Source of the DNA: Setaria digitata
Taxonomy: Eukaryota; Nematoda; Chromadorea; Rhabditida; Setariidae
Direction: 5' to 3'
DNA length: 64,000 nucleotides
NCBI GenBank assembly: GCA_003640385.1
Contig: RCAB01000116.1
Span: 87,693-151,692 of the forward strand
The notes under the pieces were generated by a model. The model was not told where the DNA came from and made no database searches. It saw only the letters and a program-made list of their open reading frames with translations. The translations under genes and the position numbers were made by a program. Shown here piece by piece: positions 14,238-26,523 of this stretch (position 1 is its first letter; each line of letters begins with the position of its first letter).

Positions 14238-15048
14238 AAGCTAAATTCACTTTTCGTCAATTGTGATTCATCACTAAACATCTCCAACCATCTAACCATT
14301 CCGTCCGTTCGTCTTTCCGTCCTTCCGTTCCTCCAACTATCCATCCATCCATCAATTTCCTGTTCCTGTCGTCTGTTTCATCCGTTTATGACAATTTTTT
14401 GGACACTCTTTTTCATTTACCATATGGGATCTAAAATGAAAATCGGATATCCGATTGATAGGAAATCATTTGATGGAATAATTTTACACCTCTACACTTT
14501 CCTCCCACAGATTACAATATTTATTAGCTTTAGTGATAACTTGAAACAGCTTATCAGGATTAGCTAAAATAATTTAAAATAATTTTATACTTGGCTTTCT
14601 TTCTGTTTAACTCATCATAATATTTGTAATATTTTTGTTGTCCTATTATACAAACATTAATAGCATTATCAGATCAGCAGCTAATGAAAAGGAAATTTTA
14701 TAATTTTTTTTTTTTTTTTTAAATTTTTCAAATTTTCAGCATAAAATTCATTGATCTTTTGCATTGATGCAATTTAATATCAAAAATTATATAGCTAAAT
14801 TGAATTTTCTTGAACCATTTGACATCTTAATGAACAATAACAGTAATGAATGACAAATGAGTGAGGCAGTTGTGAAAAAAAAAAAAAAAAATGTCAGTTT
14901 GTTAAAATATTTCAATTTACTGAGAGAATTATCCAAATACAATAATTGTATGTATTATCGATTTTTCATTTTTACTGTATTTTCCACATTTGTTACGAAA
15001 TATTATTTTCACTTAAAATTTTATTCCAAAATTTAAAATTTAGGGACG

Positions 15049-16511
15049 ATGGAACCAGTATATGATGGCACAGTGCATATTTTTCAAGGTCGATTTTTTT
15101 CAGTAAGTTTTTAAAAAGAAAAAAATTTTTTTTTTTTTCTGAAATCTTTCATAATTTACATTTACCTAAAGCATCATAGGGTTAATTTTACATTCCTCTG
15201 ACACCATAATTAATTGGTATTACATTTGATAGGATCATTTGCTCTTATAACTGATTTTTTTTTCTTTTTTTGTCTTTTTTTTTTTTTTCATGCTGATTCG
15301 AATTTTTGTATGATGAAAAGATAATATGCAATGATATTTTTGTTTTATTTTATCAGTATGCATCACAAAGATATTTATAACATAACAGTTTATCAGATTA
15401 GAAAATTAACATACGCTATGAATTTCATAGTGTTTGCTTCTGAATTATTCGTTTTTTTTTTTTTTTTTAAATCATGATAGNGAAGGAATAATTTATCCTC
15501 GACAAAAAAAAAAGTGAAGAATTTTTTTTTTTTTTCCCCTATCGCAAAAAGAAAACTAAATTATTAGCATAATGTTTACAGTTACTATTTATTGGCAATA
15601 TTTTGTTCAAATTTTATTTTAAATTACGAATTTCCTCTTTGCCCTTATATTAGTAGCTGACACGGAACAACAACAAAAAAAAAAAATAATTGATAAGGGA
15701 ATGAAAAAAAAAAAAAAAAAAAAAAAAGAAAAGATGGATTTATCGAATTAAACTTGGCAACGAAAAAGACAACCAAGCATGAATTTCAGTTTTCAAATTC
15801 ACTTATACTGCTTAATGACATTACTCTCATCTCATTTCACATCTGCAAATTCCCATCTTTCGATGATCATCGCTAACTTAGCCATTTCTTTAACATTTAA
15901 TTCAATTCAAGTGCTCCAAAATTGACATGCAACTATACGCTACATGCTCATTTATCTTTGATTACAGGGAGGGAAAAGACAACAAATAGGCTAAAATAAA
16001 TTTAAATTAATTTTTCTTTTTCCTTCACAATGATACTTAGCTATCCGGTTTCATTTTGCAATCAGCAAGCACTGCTTCATGTCATTCATGATGAACTAGA
16101 AGAGAAATTGATAGCAGGACTGAGGATGAAGTGTTTCCAGAAATGGAAACGATTCAAGGGTGCAATATTTGAAGAAAATATGACAGGCCGAGCACGTCTC
16201 GAGATCTATACATCCGGTTCGCAGCTTGCCGCCTTAACACCTTCAAAAAGTATCCTTCTGGGTGAATGTGTTGCCATCCGGATTGTTCATTTCCGAAATA
16301 CAATTAGCAGTATGTTTACTCATTTAACATTTATACAATCCTCCAATTTCATTTTTTCGTAATTAATTGCATTTCATTTCGATAATTTTGAAGGTAACCT
16401 GAATTACCGCATCCTTTTTTAGTGTAATCTGTCATCGTCAAACATTGCCTGTATTTTAAAATATTAGTCTCTTTTAAGATTTTCTCATAATTAAAAGAAT
16501 TCAGGAAGAAA

Positions 16512-16560
<49 letters not shown>

Positions 16561-19500
16561 CATACATACATGCATGTAATAAATAATATTTAAAATTTTG
16601 TTTTTTTTTTTTTGAGTATAAACTTCTTTGTTGGACCTATAATAAAATATTATTCATATATTATAATGCTAAAAATTCCATATGTATTGTTTTTCTCCGT
16701 TCGCCGAAAGAAATAATCCTTGGTTTGGGACTGTAATAAATGATCACATTACTACGTTCGTAATTAACGCTTAAAATTTTAATTACAATAATGAATATGC
16801 TTGTGGTAACTGTAACAATTTCGCACCCATTTGTGGTTATGCAAGTGGATACAGTTGCTGTCAAATTTATTATTAATTTAAGTCTTATTTCTAAATATAT
16901 TTTTTGATTTCCATTTTTTAGATGATAATCGTATCATTCAAATTCAACCAAGGAATGCTCCAGTGCTTCTTATTGCAGTGGAGAATGTAGAAGAGTGGCA
17001 TTATGTTTTGTGCAAAGTTGCATTTCCGGATCAGGTTAATTTGTTGATCATTTCATCATCCTTTTCCCACTTATACTTTCCGGACATCAACCATTCCACA
17101 TTTCATATGAGCTAATAAGAAAATCTTCACAAGTTATTTTTATCATTGGTAAAAAGAAAAACCACTGATAACACTTATCACCGACTAAGATGTGATGCTT
17201 CTTTTGAAGCAAGCATCAATCATATGATTCATTGCTCTATATTATATAGATGAAAGATAATGCACAGCATAAAAGATTGCAGCTTTTCAACATTGAAAAA
17301 TAACCAGAAGAAAAATTTCTTTTATAGGAACTTTAAAAATTTCTTTTATAAGGAAAAAAAAAAATTAACATTTAAAAATTTTTAAAACTGAACAGAAAAT
17401 GTAAAGGTATTATTATAATCTAACATCATATTTACTTCCAACACTTAAAATATCTTTAATTTATAAAAGAAAAAAAAAAAAAAAAAAGTAAAAAAATCAT
17501 TGTAACTAAAATGACTGCTATCCAAAGAATGGGAAAAACTGTTATAATAGTAAATATTAAAGATTATGATAATCAGCAAAAGAATAGCAGCTAGTGAAAT
17601 ATTATGCTAGAACAATTCTCTCTCAATTATCCATGATGCTATCCTGTATTGCAATAAATTTAATTAAATTTCAGTTCGCTTCAATTGGGACACATCCTTC
17701 GTCCTCGCTATCTACAAATTCTAACGATGAGTACGATGTTCCATGGGATTGTATGTACACTGTTTTTTTTTTTTTTTTTTTTTTTTTGATGTCACTACTA
17801 TTTTTAATATTTTGTTAAATTGAATTGCTATAATGATTGTTTTCATTTGTACTAGGGATGTTATAGTTTTGATTTCAGTAAGTCGTATTCCGGTACTGTT
17901 AGAGAGTAACAAAAATATACATCGTATGAAGATTCCGGAAGGAAACTATGAAATTAGTTTTGGAGATTCTATTTTTTTGAAAAATGGCTTTAGCTGCATC
18001 GAGGCTTGGTCTTATCCACAAATTACTTGGTTAGTTCTGGTAGTATTTGACTTGCTATATAAATAGGATTTATATTCAATGATACTTTTTTCTTTTTTTT
18101 TTTTTTAACAATCTTAAAAGTTTTGCAGCATTTGATCTAAATAGAGCTATGTATAATAAATATATTGTAAAAAGATTAAGTGACGTAAAATTTTAACACA
18201 AATGTATCTTATTACTCTAAACAAACAATATGCCACATAATTTAAGCTTTAATTATAATTTCAACGCTTGTTTTTCTTTTTTTTTTTTTTTTTTCAAAGC
18301 CTTTTGTTCAAAAATGAGCTATTCAAATCTTCAGGCAATCTGTGCTCATAAATTCTTTTTCATATGTCATGAACTTATAATCTGATATTTAGTTAATAAT
18401 CAGATGTAGTGATTATTAGGAGGGAAAAAAAGTAATTGTAAATGATGGCTAGGAATTGATCCAAGACTTTGCTAGTGATCAGTTTTTAGGTTCGGTACCG
18501 GTGAAAATTGTTTTGCTTTTGAAGTTGATTATGATCAACCATACGAATTTAAATGTGGACGACCGGAAAATGTTCTGGAAGCGTTACAACAACATATTAA
18601 ACTGAAACCTGATACGGCACTTCCTACAAACACATGTAATGTCTACACGAAGCAGTACGTTCCAGCTGAACAGAAACTTGATCGGTTTGTATTTATCACC
18701 TGTTGATCATTATCAACGATAAAAAAAAAAAAATTAATTTGGTAAAATGGATCTGAACAGAATTAAATACTTGATTTAAAAAAATTCAATTGTGAAATCT
18801 AATTAATTGCTAATTAATGCGGTCATCAAAATGGATTCCATAAGTGATGAGCAATTTCCTTGGACGAAATGCTCAAGAAAATTAATGGATTTTCTTGCCA
18901 AAAGATTAACTGGACGAGTATTTAGGAGTTCATCGGAGCGTCAGGTGCAAAGACCATCACTATGTTCGACACCATCATTTCGAAACGAGCGAAGCACGCT
19001 GAATTCTGGATCAGGTGATTCACGTTCACGTTTTCCATTTTTCCGTCTAAAGAAAGAACAGAAGGAGAGAGAAAAGTTCGAACTGGATGCAAAGGATGAA
19101 TGGATAAGGTTCTGCTTTATATTTTTATTCAGTTGTAACTTAAAAATAGATCGAATCAGATTTTTTTTACAAGTAAGTCAAGTATCAAGAATTGAATTGA
19201 AATTAATCGCTTTTCATGAAATTTGGAAAAGAATTACCCGTTTTTGAGCTATTTAGAATAACTGATAAAAATTTCAAAGATCAATGGAATTACAAAAATA
19301 AGGGTTAGAATCTAAATCATTGGAATTAAGTTTTATCATTGGAAAATTGCGATCGTACCTGCAGATATAGCAAAGAAAATTTGGATGATATGTACAACAA
19401 TGATTTATATCGAACAAAACTACCGGAAAGAAGTTACTCGAGGTTTCCAGACGTGCCCAATACGCGTGAATTTCAGCGTGACCTTGAACAAACCATTGCT

Positions 19501-19988
19501 AAGCGTGTATAAAATTTTCCACTTACTTTCCCTTTTTTAAAAAAAAAAAAAAAAATGTTAAAAGAAGGAATTTACAAAGAATAATCTAATTTTTCGTCTG
19601 TTCTATTTCGTACTTTTTACAGTAACATTATTTGCTAAAAGCTCCATTTTTATTTCAGTAAAATACTTCACATAAATAAACATTTTAGGCTTTATGCATA
19701 TCGCTATCAAGTGAAGCATTATCAGGAATGGATAATAACTGTAGTAATGGTAGCAACAACGGTAATCAGAATAAAAAGGTCATCTTACGTCCACGTGTTA
19801 TAATGGATGCTGATTTGTTGGAGCCGTCGATTTTCACACCATCCACCGACAATTTAGAAAATGATAGTGGAGTAGGAAGTCTTCAGGCTCGCATTCGTGA
19901 TTCAGTAGTTTCTGCTCCTAGTCCTAGTCCAGTTACATGCAAGCCTAATACAATTAATACTCATTTTAGGCAGTCGCTGATCAATTAA
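15049..19988 (+). CDS. DOK-family adaptor with PH and IRS-type PTB domains
   Basis: Nine exons join in phase to a 512-residue protein: 15049-15102, 16066-16309, 16922-17034, 17675-17750, 17879-18029, 18490-18684, 18845-19108, 19365-19506 and 19689-19988. Residues about 5-137 form a PH domain: GRARLEIY matches the DOK GVARLE strand, and LLGECVAIRI plus EEWHYVLCKVAFP match the DOK ECVSV and W..LCR.AFP features. Residues about 165-255 form the PTB domain (GFSCIEAWSYPQITWFGTG, FAFEVDYDQPYEFKCGR, then a final helix VLEALQQHI). DOK proteins bind phosphorylated receptors and recruit RasGAP, Crk and Nck at the membrane. Candidate docking tyrosines are Y157 (EYDVP, Crk/Nck-type), Y376, Y381 and Y390. 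The rest of the tail is polar and probably disordered. The start is the first ATG after a TTTAG acceptor (exon from 15044), which could be a trans-splice site. The acceptor before 18845 (CATAAG) is weak. Confidence 0.8.
16513..16558. repeat. (CA)n microsatellite in DOK intron 2
   Basis: About 23 CA units lie between the exons ending at 16309 and starting at 16922. Confidence 0.95.
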
Positions 19989-20972
19989 TTCAGATAAATT
20001 ATGCAAGCTTTAAATTTATATGGGTAAAATTAATACGAATTCATTTGAAGCAACTCAATTTCATTTATATATTTGATAATTTTTAATTAATGACTACGTT
20101 CAGATCTTTTTCATTTTATTCATATCACATTATAGCAATATTGCTTCAAAGTGTTGTTATCATCATCAAATATATTTTAAGTCTTCAATTTTTTTTTTCT
20201 CTTTTTTTTTTTTGAACAAAAATAACACACGAAAACAAAAGACAAAAAAAAAACTAAAAGAATTTGCTTCTCAGAACTCAAAACAGCGAGAGTTTACTTT
20301 TCTAAATGTAAAGTGGTGCTTATATTAATAATTTTTTAAAATTTCCATATTTATTTAAACACAAATGCATTTATTGACTGTGCCACATGAATAGGTTCCA
20401 TTTTCAATTGTATTTCTCGATTTTTTTTTTTTTTTTTTTTGCTTAGCACTGCATACTATTTCGATAAATTCGAACTTTTGCAAGTTGTCGTTTGCGATGA
20501 TGCAAAAAAAAAAAAAAAAAAAAATGAAATAAATTTAAAAAAAAGACGCTGAAAAAAAAAAAAAAAAAAAAAAAAAAAGAAAGAAAACTACTTCCCAGAC
20601 TCACCGGAGCTACAAGTCTCATGAAGTTGTCACTTTTGAGTTTTATCACGATACAGATTCACTTGTTTCCTTTCTTAGATACTTCAAGAATTCACATTGC
20701 CTTGCTGTTCCGAGTATGAAGAAAATGGAATATTAACAGGAATGTCAAGAAAAAAAAAAAAAAAAAAATGCTGAAAGTTCATCATTTAAGTTTTAAATTA
20801 AACCATAGCTATTTCCCCTTTCCTATCTATATTCATGATTTCAAAATTCCAAACAAATATTTTGCAAATGCTAAAGGGCAATAGATGGGTGGATCATCTG
20901 AATTCTGGAAGTTATGTAAATTTCTTCACTATTTATGGCTGAAAATGTCATGAGCATTTATTTAAAAACAAA

Positions 20973-21004
<32 letters not shown>

Positions 21005-24000
21005 CTTGATAAAATTCTCGCTTCAGGAGCATTGCAAATGAAATGAAATTTTTAAATATCACAGGATTTTTTTTTTTCCTCCTATATTTCATACTTTTTT
21101 TGAACATTTATCGCATTGTTTTTAACTCTTATTTTGGAACAAAAAGCAAAAAAAAAAAAATTATCACAATTTTTTAAAGCATTTAACTTTGTTGTCATTC
21201 AGACTCAATCAGTGTCGTTCGTTGTCTCAGCTTCACCATATGAATTCCATTTGTCTTATGATATCTGATATCTTCCTTATCACTTTTACTGGAAGTTCAC
21301 CGTATAATCCCTATCATTCGCATCGGATACACCTCATTCTACATACATGGATAAACTTTACACTTACATCGTTTAATTTTACAGATTATCTTGGCTTCGT
21401 TTCAACAAAACTATTCCTTATGCCTTTGGGAGATTTGAACTTCTGCTAAATATTTCACCGGATGAAATACATAATTCATCTCTATAGCACTTCATTGCTA
21501 ATTAATCCGAAATTTTTTCATTATACATGGTGTAGCAGAGATCGTTATGCTAATTATTGATTAATAACCAATAATTATGGCTAATGATTCGTTTTTTTCT
21601 TTTAATATTTTTTAAAAAATGTTCCATCCAGTCTTTTTTTTTTCTCCTCTCCAATTTAATTGCTCCTGAATCGGAAAATGAATTAGTAAATTAGACAATT
21701 TACACAGAATTAATTACAAATGACATCATTACATAAACAAAAGATACTATTTTCGTTTTATCTTTTTCTACTGGTAAGAAGTAAAAAAAAGAAAGAAAAA
21801 GAAAAAAAAAAAAAAAAGGGAAGAAATGAATTTTTTGATGTGAAAACATAGTTGCACCGCTGAGACTTTAAGTCGTTTAGTTGATTTGTAAGCTAACATC
21901 AAACATCTGCCCATTTCTCGACTTCATTTTTAGCTCCAATGTTAGACTCAGTGCTTTTTCCTCCGTTCTAAATGACTCTTCTTCATTCTGCTGTTCAGTC
22001 CAGTTCGATATCACAACTTCTGTGGCTTATTGCATCAGCAACATTGTCAAACTTATCATTTTATCATTTATTATGGATATATCATGATTCTCATTCATTT
22101 TCTTTCTAACTTTTACCACACTTATATCTTTCTATTCTGTTTATAATATCATCATGATTTTCATCCTATTCTATTTCTAACATTTTTATGATTATCAAGT
22201 CATTGGATTTAGATTTACGATACAATACTGTTGTGATTAAATTGCACGATGATTTCGCTAGGAATTAGGTTGATGAACTCTTTCAGTTAATTAATTGATT
22301 AATAAGAGCTATTGATAATTCAAATAGCTTCCGCCTCTCTTCACTATGAAACTTTTAGAGATATCACACCTCATTACTTTAATGCATATTATTCCTAAAT
22401 GACTTTTCTGAAAACTCAAGAATAATCAATATCTTCATTTCTGTCAATTATTATTATTATTATTATTGTTATTATTGTCATCATTATTTACTATTGCCAT
22501 CATTATTATTAGCATCATTATCACCATTGCTTTGTTATTATTAATTATTATTAATACATGTTACTAGCTTTATCAATATATCATCCATGGTTTTCACTCT
22601 TTACACGATTAGGATTTCATTATGATAATGACCGTTCAGTCATTAATATATTGCGAATAACATTACCGAATTACAGCAATTATTGTTAATAGAATCAAAT
22701 CTATATTAAAATTGTTATTGTGGCGAACCACAATAACAGATTACCGGAAATATTAAACATCGTCTAAAATTCTTCCACCTTTGTGGCGGAATTACTATTC
22801 TCTTCAGTAAAGATTTTTATAAAATTCATTTCTTCTGTAATTCATTTAGTTCACTGATTAGCATAATTATGAATTAATTTTTTTCGTACATAATCAAAAC
22901 TGTTCTACATTTAACTGCAATGATAATTGACAAACAAAAAGGAAAAAAAAAATTTTTTTTTCCGTATTTACATAAAAATTTAATGATTTTAAAATTTTAT
23001 CGTTAGCAATTGAAAGACAAAGTTTTTCAAGATTTTTTGTGAATTTTCTCAAATCAGCATAAATTCTTTCAAAAAGACAGTGGTTGGGAGACAGGTCGAA
23101 ACGATGAGTGGTACGAACAGCTCGTAATTAAAGAATACAATTTCAATCTTGTATACAATTTTAAATTGTATAAAAGTTTTATACTGAAAAAAAAAAAAAA
23201 AAAGGAAGGAAAGATGTTATACCTGATATTTAAAGATTTGCTCCATTTTCCTTTTTTTTTTTTTTTTTTTTTTTTGAATGCTGCTCAGAATTAAATTTGA
23301 AATTCGAACTAAAATCTTTTTTTGATTCCTAAAATGTTTTTATTTGAATTAAACATTTTTTCGCTTTAATTTATAAAACGTTTGTGAATACTGACTCATT
23401 CTTTAATTTTTCTAAACTTATTTACTTACTTTTCCAGATGTCATACTTGCTAGAACTGATTTATTCGTTCATTTAATAGGACAGAGCCTGTTACTTTACT
23501 GCAAACTTTCGCAAACTAGTTTTATGAAATTTTGCGAATCTTTAGTGCGAGAGTGCTACTGTCACTTTAATTTTGAAAACTCTCAGTTTGATAAAACGTA
23601 TCTGTTTACAGCAGTTGCGCATTGAAATTCTCGCCCTTTTATTTTTCAAATCATCCTTCAAACTTACTAAACAGCAATGATTATTCTGAAAGCTACTGAA
23701 ATTTATTCTTCAATGTTTGCATACAGCTAAATTTAATTTCACAAATATGCATTAGTATATTTTAATAACAACAGTTTTTTTTTTCTTTCTTTCTTCGTTT
23801 CTTTTTTTTTTTTTTTTTTTAAATAAAAATTTATTTTGTTTACTGTTTTCTTTTGTTGTGAATTTAAACAATCCATTCTCCAGTGTGTTCGCAAAAACTT
23901 AACAAAAAAGAAGAGAAAAAATATATTGCATACTTCTTCAATCTTGGTTGTTTGAAAAAGAAAGAAACATTTTGAAAATTTATGTGATTTTTTTGCCCTT

Positions 24001-24485
24001 GAAGTGCAAAAATGGAACCGCAGATAGCAATTGAAAATTTATTCTTTATTGTCTTTTCAACACCGATTTTCCACTTCCTCTTTATTTTTTCATCAGAAAA
24101 CAAAAGAAAAAAAGAAGTTTATATTAAGATATCAATTTAAAACGAAAAAAAAAAAAAAAAGAAAAACATTTCATGACGATATTTCATCCTTCCTTTTATC
24201 AATTTTAATCAAATTTATTTTGTTAAAAAGTAATTAATAATATTCGTAATGACACACGTTTTCGAAGCTTTTCTGAACAATTTCAATGTCTATCGGACTA
24301 AGCTACGGAAATGCTTAATTAATCAGTCCTTGCTTAGTGCGTTATTTTTACCGCAATAATGCGATAAGTTTATTTCTTAAAAATTCTGGAAAAATGTCAA
24401 CATTAATATTATATCACGTATCATGGATCTAACTATACATCATAAACGTACTCACGCATATATATGTCCATACGTTGCGTGTATG

Positions 24486-24488
<3 letters not shown>

Positions 24489-24540
<52 letters not shown>
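24489..24540. repeat. (GT)n microsatellite
   Basis: About 26 GT units, ended by an N at 24541, so its length may be collapsed. Confidence 0.95.
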
Positions 24541-25270
24541 NATCCGTACATTGTATTTCTATTATTAGTGGTCCATTTCCATTAGCAATTAATCAGTAGC
24601 AGCCACTGTTGCAGTCATTTCAAGCAAAATGTCCTCATTTTATTTAGGAAATAATTCATCGAAAAGTAATTTTTTCTTTCATTTTAATGAAATGGTACTT
24701 ATTTTCTTCATTATTGCTTACGTATTTTATTCATCTCCCAAATTGAAATTTAATTTAAATGCTCGCATATAATGAATGGTAAATTGCACACATACACAAA
24801 AATTTCTATTTTCATTAAATGTGCACAAGTTTGACTGCTCAAAACTGAAAATGATTAATACTAATCCTTCATAACTCTTTCATATCTTTAGAAATTGAAT
24901 AACTTTACACCTAATGCATATATTCAATATACCTTTTCAGAAGCATTTTACATATCATCATTTCACTTACGAACAATTAATTCATTGTTATCGGATTTTT
25001 AGTAACCTCTGCATGTCTATTTTTCTCATTAGCTTTAAGTGAATTAATTTCTTAATTCTATGGCATACATATTATTTTTTATTTTTTTAACATTTTGTGT
25101 GAAGGTAAAAAAATTTTTTTTTTTCTGTAAATTGTCCAGAAATTTTCGTTCCATTCTTTACGTTATGATAATTTAATGGATATTTTGTACCAGTTTTTTT
25201 TTTTTTCGTTCATTTCATCTTTGAATAAATTCATCTTCAGAAATATCAGTAAATTTTTCATTACTTAATA

Positions 25271-25409
25271 CATATATATATATATATATATGAAAATATA
25301 TATAAAAATATATATATATATATAAAAAATATATATAAAAATATATATATATAATGCAAAATATATATATATAAATGCAAAATATATATATATATATTCA
25401 TTATATATA

Positions 25410-25459
<50 letters not shown>

Positions 25460-25460
25460 G
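25271..25460. repeat. Interrupted (TA)n satellite with palindromic ends
   Basis: About 190 nt of TA dinucleotides are interrupted by GAAAA, TAAAAA and TGCAAA units. TTCATTATATATAT near 25397 and ATATATATAATGAA near 25450-25463 are inverted copies flanking the longest pure TA run. Confidence 0.85.
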
Positions 25461-26235
25461 AATTCTTTGATATACCAGAAACCTGATTAAGAAATTAATG
25501 AGTTTGTGGAAATGTTTCTGAAATGGATTAATTAAAATATTTCGTAGATAAAGTTAAAGTGTAAAGTTGTTCAAAGATTTCCCCTGCTTATCCATTTTTT
25601 TTTCTTTTTTTCTTTTTTTTTTCTCCTATATATTTATCTTATTTTTGCGTTTTCGCAAACTTTTTTTTGTTTCTTTGCTCTCTAAATTTTAGTTGATAAC
25701 AGTATAAATTTGACTTGATTGTTAGTTATACTGTTAAATGGAAGAAGCATATGCTGTTTTCACAACTTTCAACATCCTGAAAAGCTTCACTTTCTAGGAA
25801 TATGAAATATTGTTAGAATAAAATCCATGCAAAAGAAATGGAACTTTTACTTTTTTTGCTTCTTGCTTCAAAAATTTCATAAAATTTCAACAGTTTATCC
25901 AACAACATATGTTTATTTCAAGTAACACATGTTTGTTTTGTTTCTTTTCTTCCAATCTCAACTCTTTTCTTTTTTTTTTTCACAATTTTTTCTTTCTTTT
26001 TTTTTTTTTTTTTTTTTGCTATATCCATATTTGAACTTATTAAAAAGTGTAATTTATTCAGTGTTATGACGATAGTCACTAGATGTTCCATTATCATTAC
26101 TACTATCATTTTATACATCATTAAGATCCCTTTTCCTCATTTTTTCAAACTTGATTGATACTGCTTTGATTATTAAAAATTCTTTTAATTACATCGAAGA
26201 TTTCTGCTCCAAATGTTTGATGCTTTATCAAAAAT

Positions 26236-26523
26236 TTAAATTAAACTTGAAAAAATTATCATATAATAAATATATAGGAATATTTCATTGTAAATGATAA
26301 ATTTTTTTACAAAAAAAAAGAAATCATTTCTGCTTCGTTTTGCCATTTCGTTTTTGCTTCTCTTTCTTTGTTCCATCCTTTCGTTTCGGAAAAAATGGAC
26401 CAGAAATCTTAAGAGTAATGAAGCTATCAAGCCAATAACGGTGACAGAAATAATAATATAAAATGTGACGGGTTCATTTGCGTATGCAAACGTATGTGGG
26501 CGTATACGCCTAAACGTATACAA
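26236..26523 (-). CDS. Candidate small single-pass membrane protein (weak)
   Basis: A 95-codon reverse-strand frame starts with ATG at 26523. It encodes a short N-terminus (RRIRPHTFAYANEP), one hydrophobic stretch (FYIIISVTVIGLIASLLLRF) and a basic tail (NERMEQRKRSKNEMAKRSRN), which is the pattern of a single-pass membrane protein with a positive cytoplasmic side. The last 30 or so residues are Phe/Ile/Tyr-rich and come from AT-rich sequence, so the real frame, if any, probably splices out before them. I recognise no family. It may equally be a chance frame in AT-rich DNA. Confidence 0.2.
   Translation of the reverse strand: MYTFRRIRPHTFAYANEPVTFYIIISVTVIGLIASLLLRFLVHFFRNERMEQRKRSKNEMAKRSRNDFFFFVKKFIIYNEIFLYIYYMIIFSSLI

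Larger units (their letters stand above)
2250..15048. other. Gene-free AT-rich region between RhoGEF and DOK genes
   Basis: I found no reading frame with family resemblance, codon-like composition or in-phase splice sites on either strand. The content is A/T homopolymers of 10-40 bases (for example near 2490, 3650, 4640 and 13570), a (TG)n tract at about 2356-2448, a six-base N gap in a T run at 3691-3696, TTTTA-type simple repeats near 6580-6620, a short pyrimidine minisatellite (CCGTCCGTTCGT...CCATCCATCC) near 14300-14355, and the palindrome cluster at 12201-12392. The short open frames here are mostly poly-F or poly-K translations of homopolymers. Regulatory elements of the flanking genes may lie here but none can be named. 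Confidence 0.6.
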
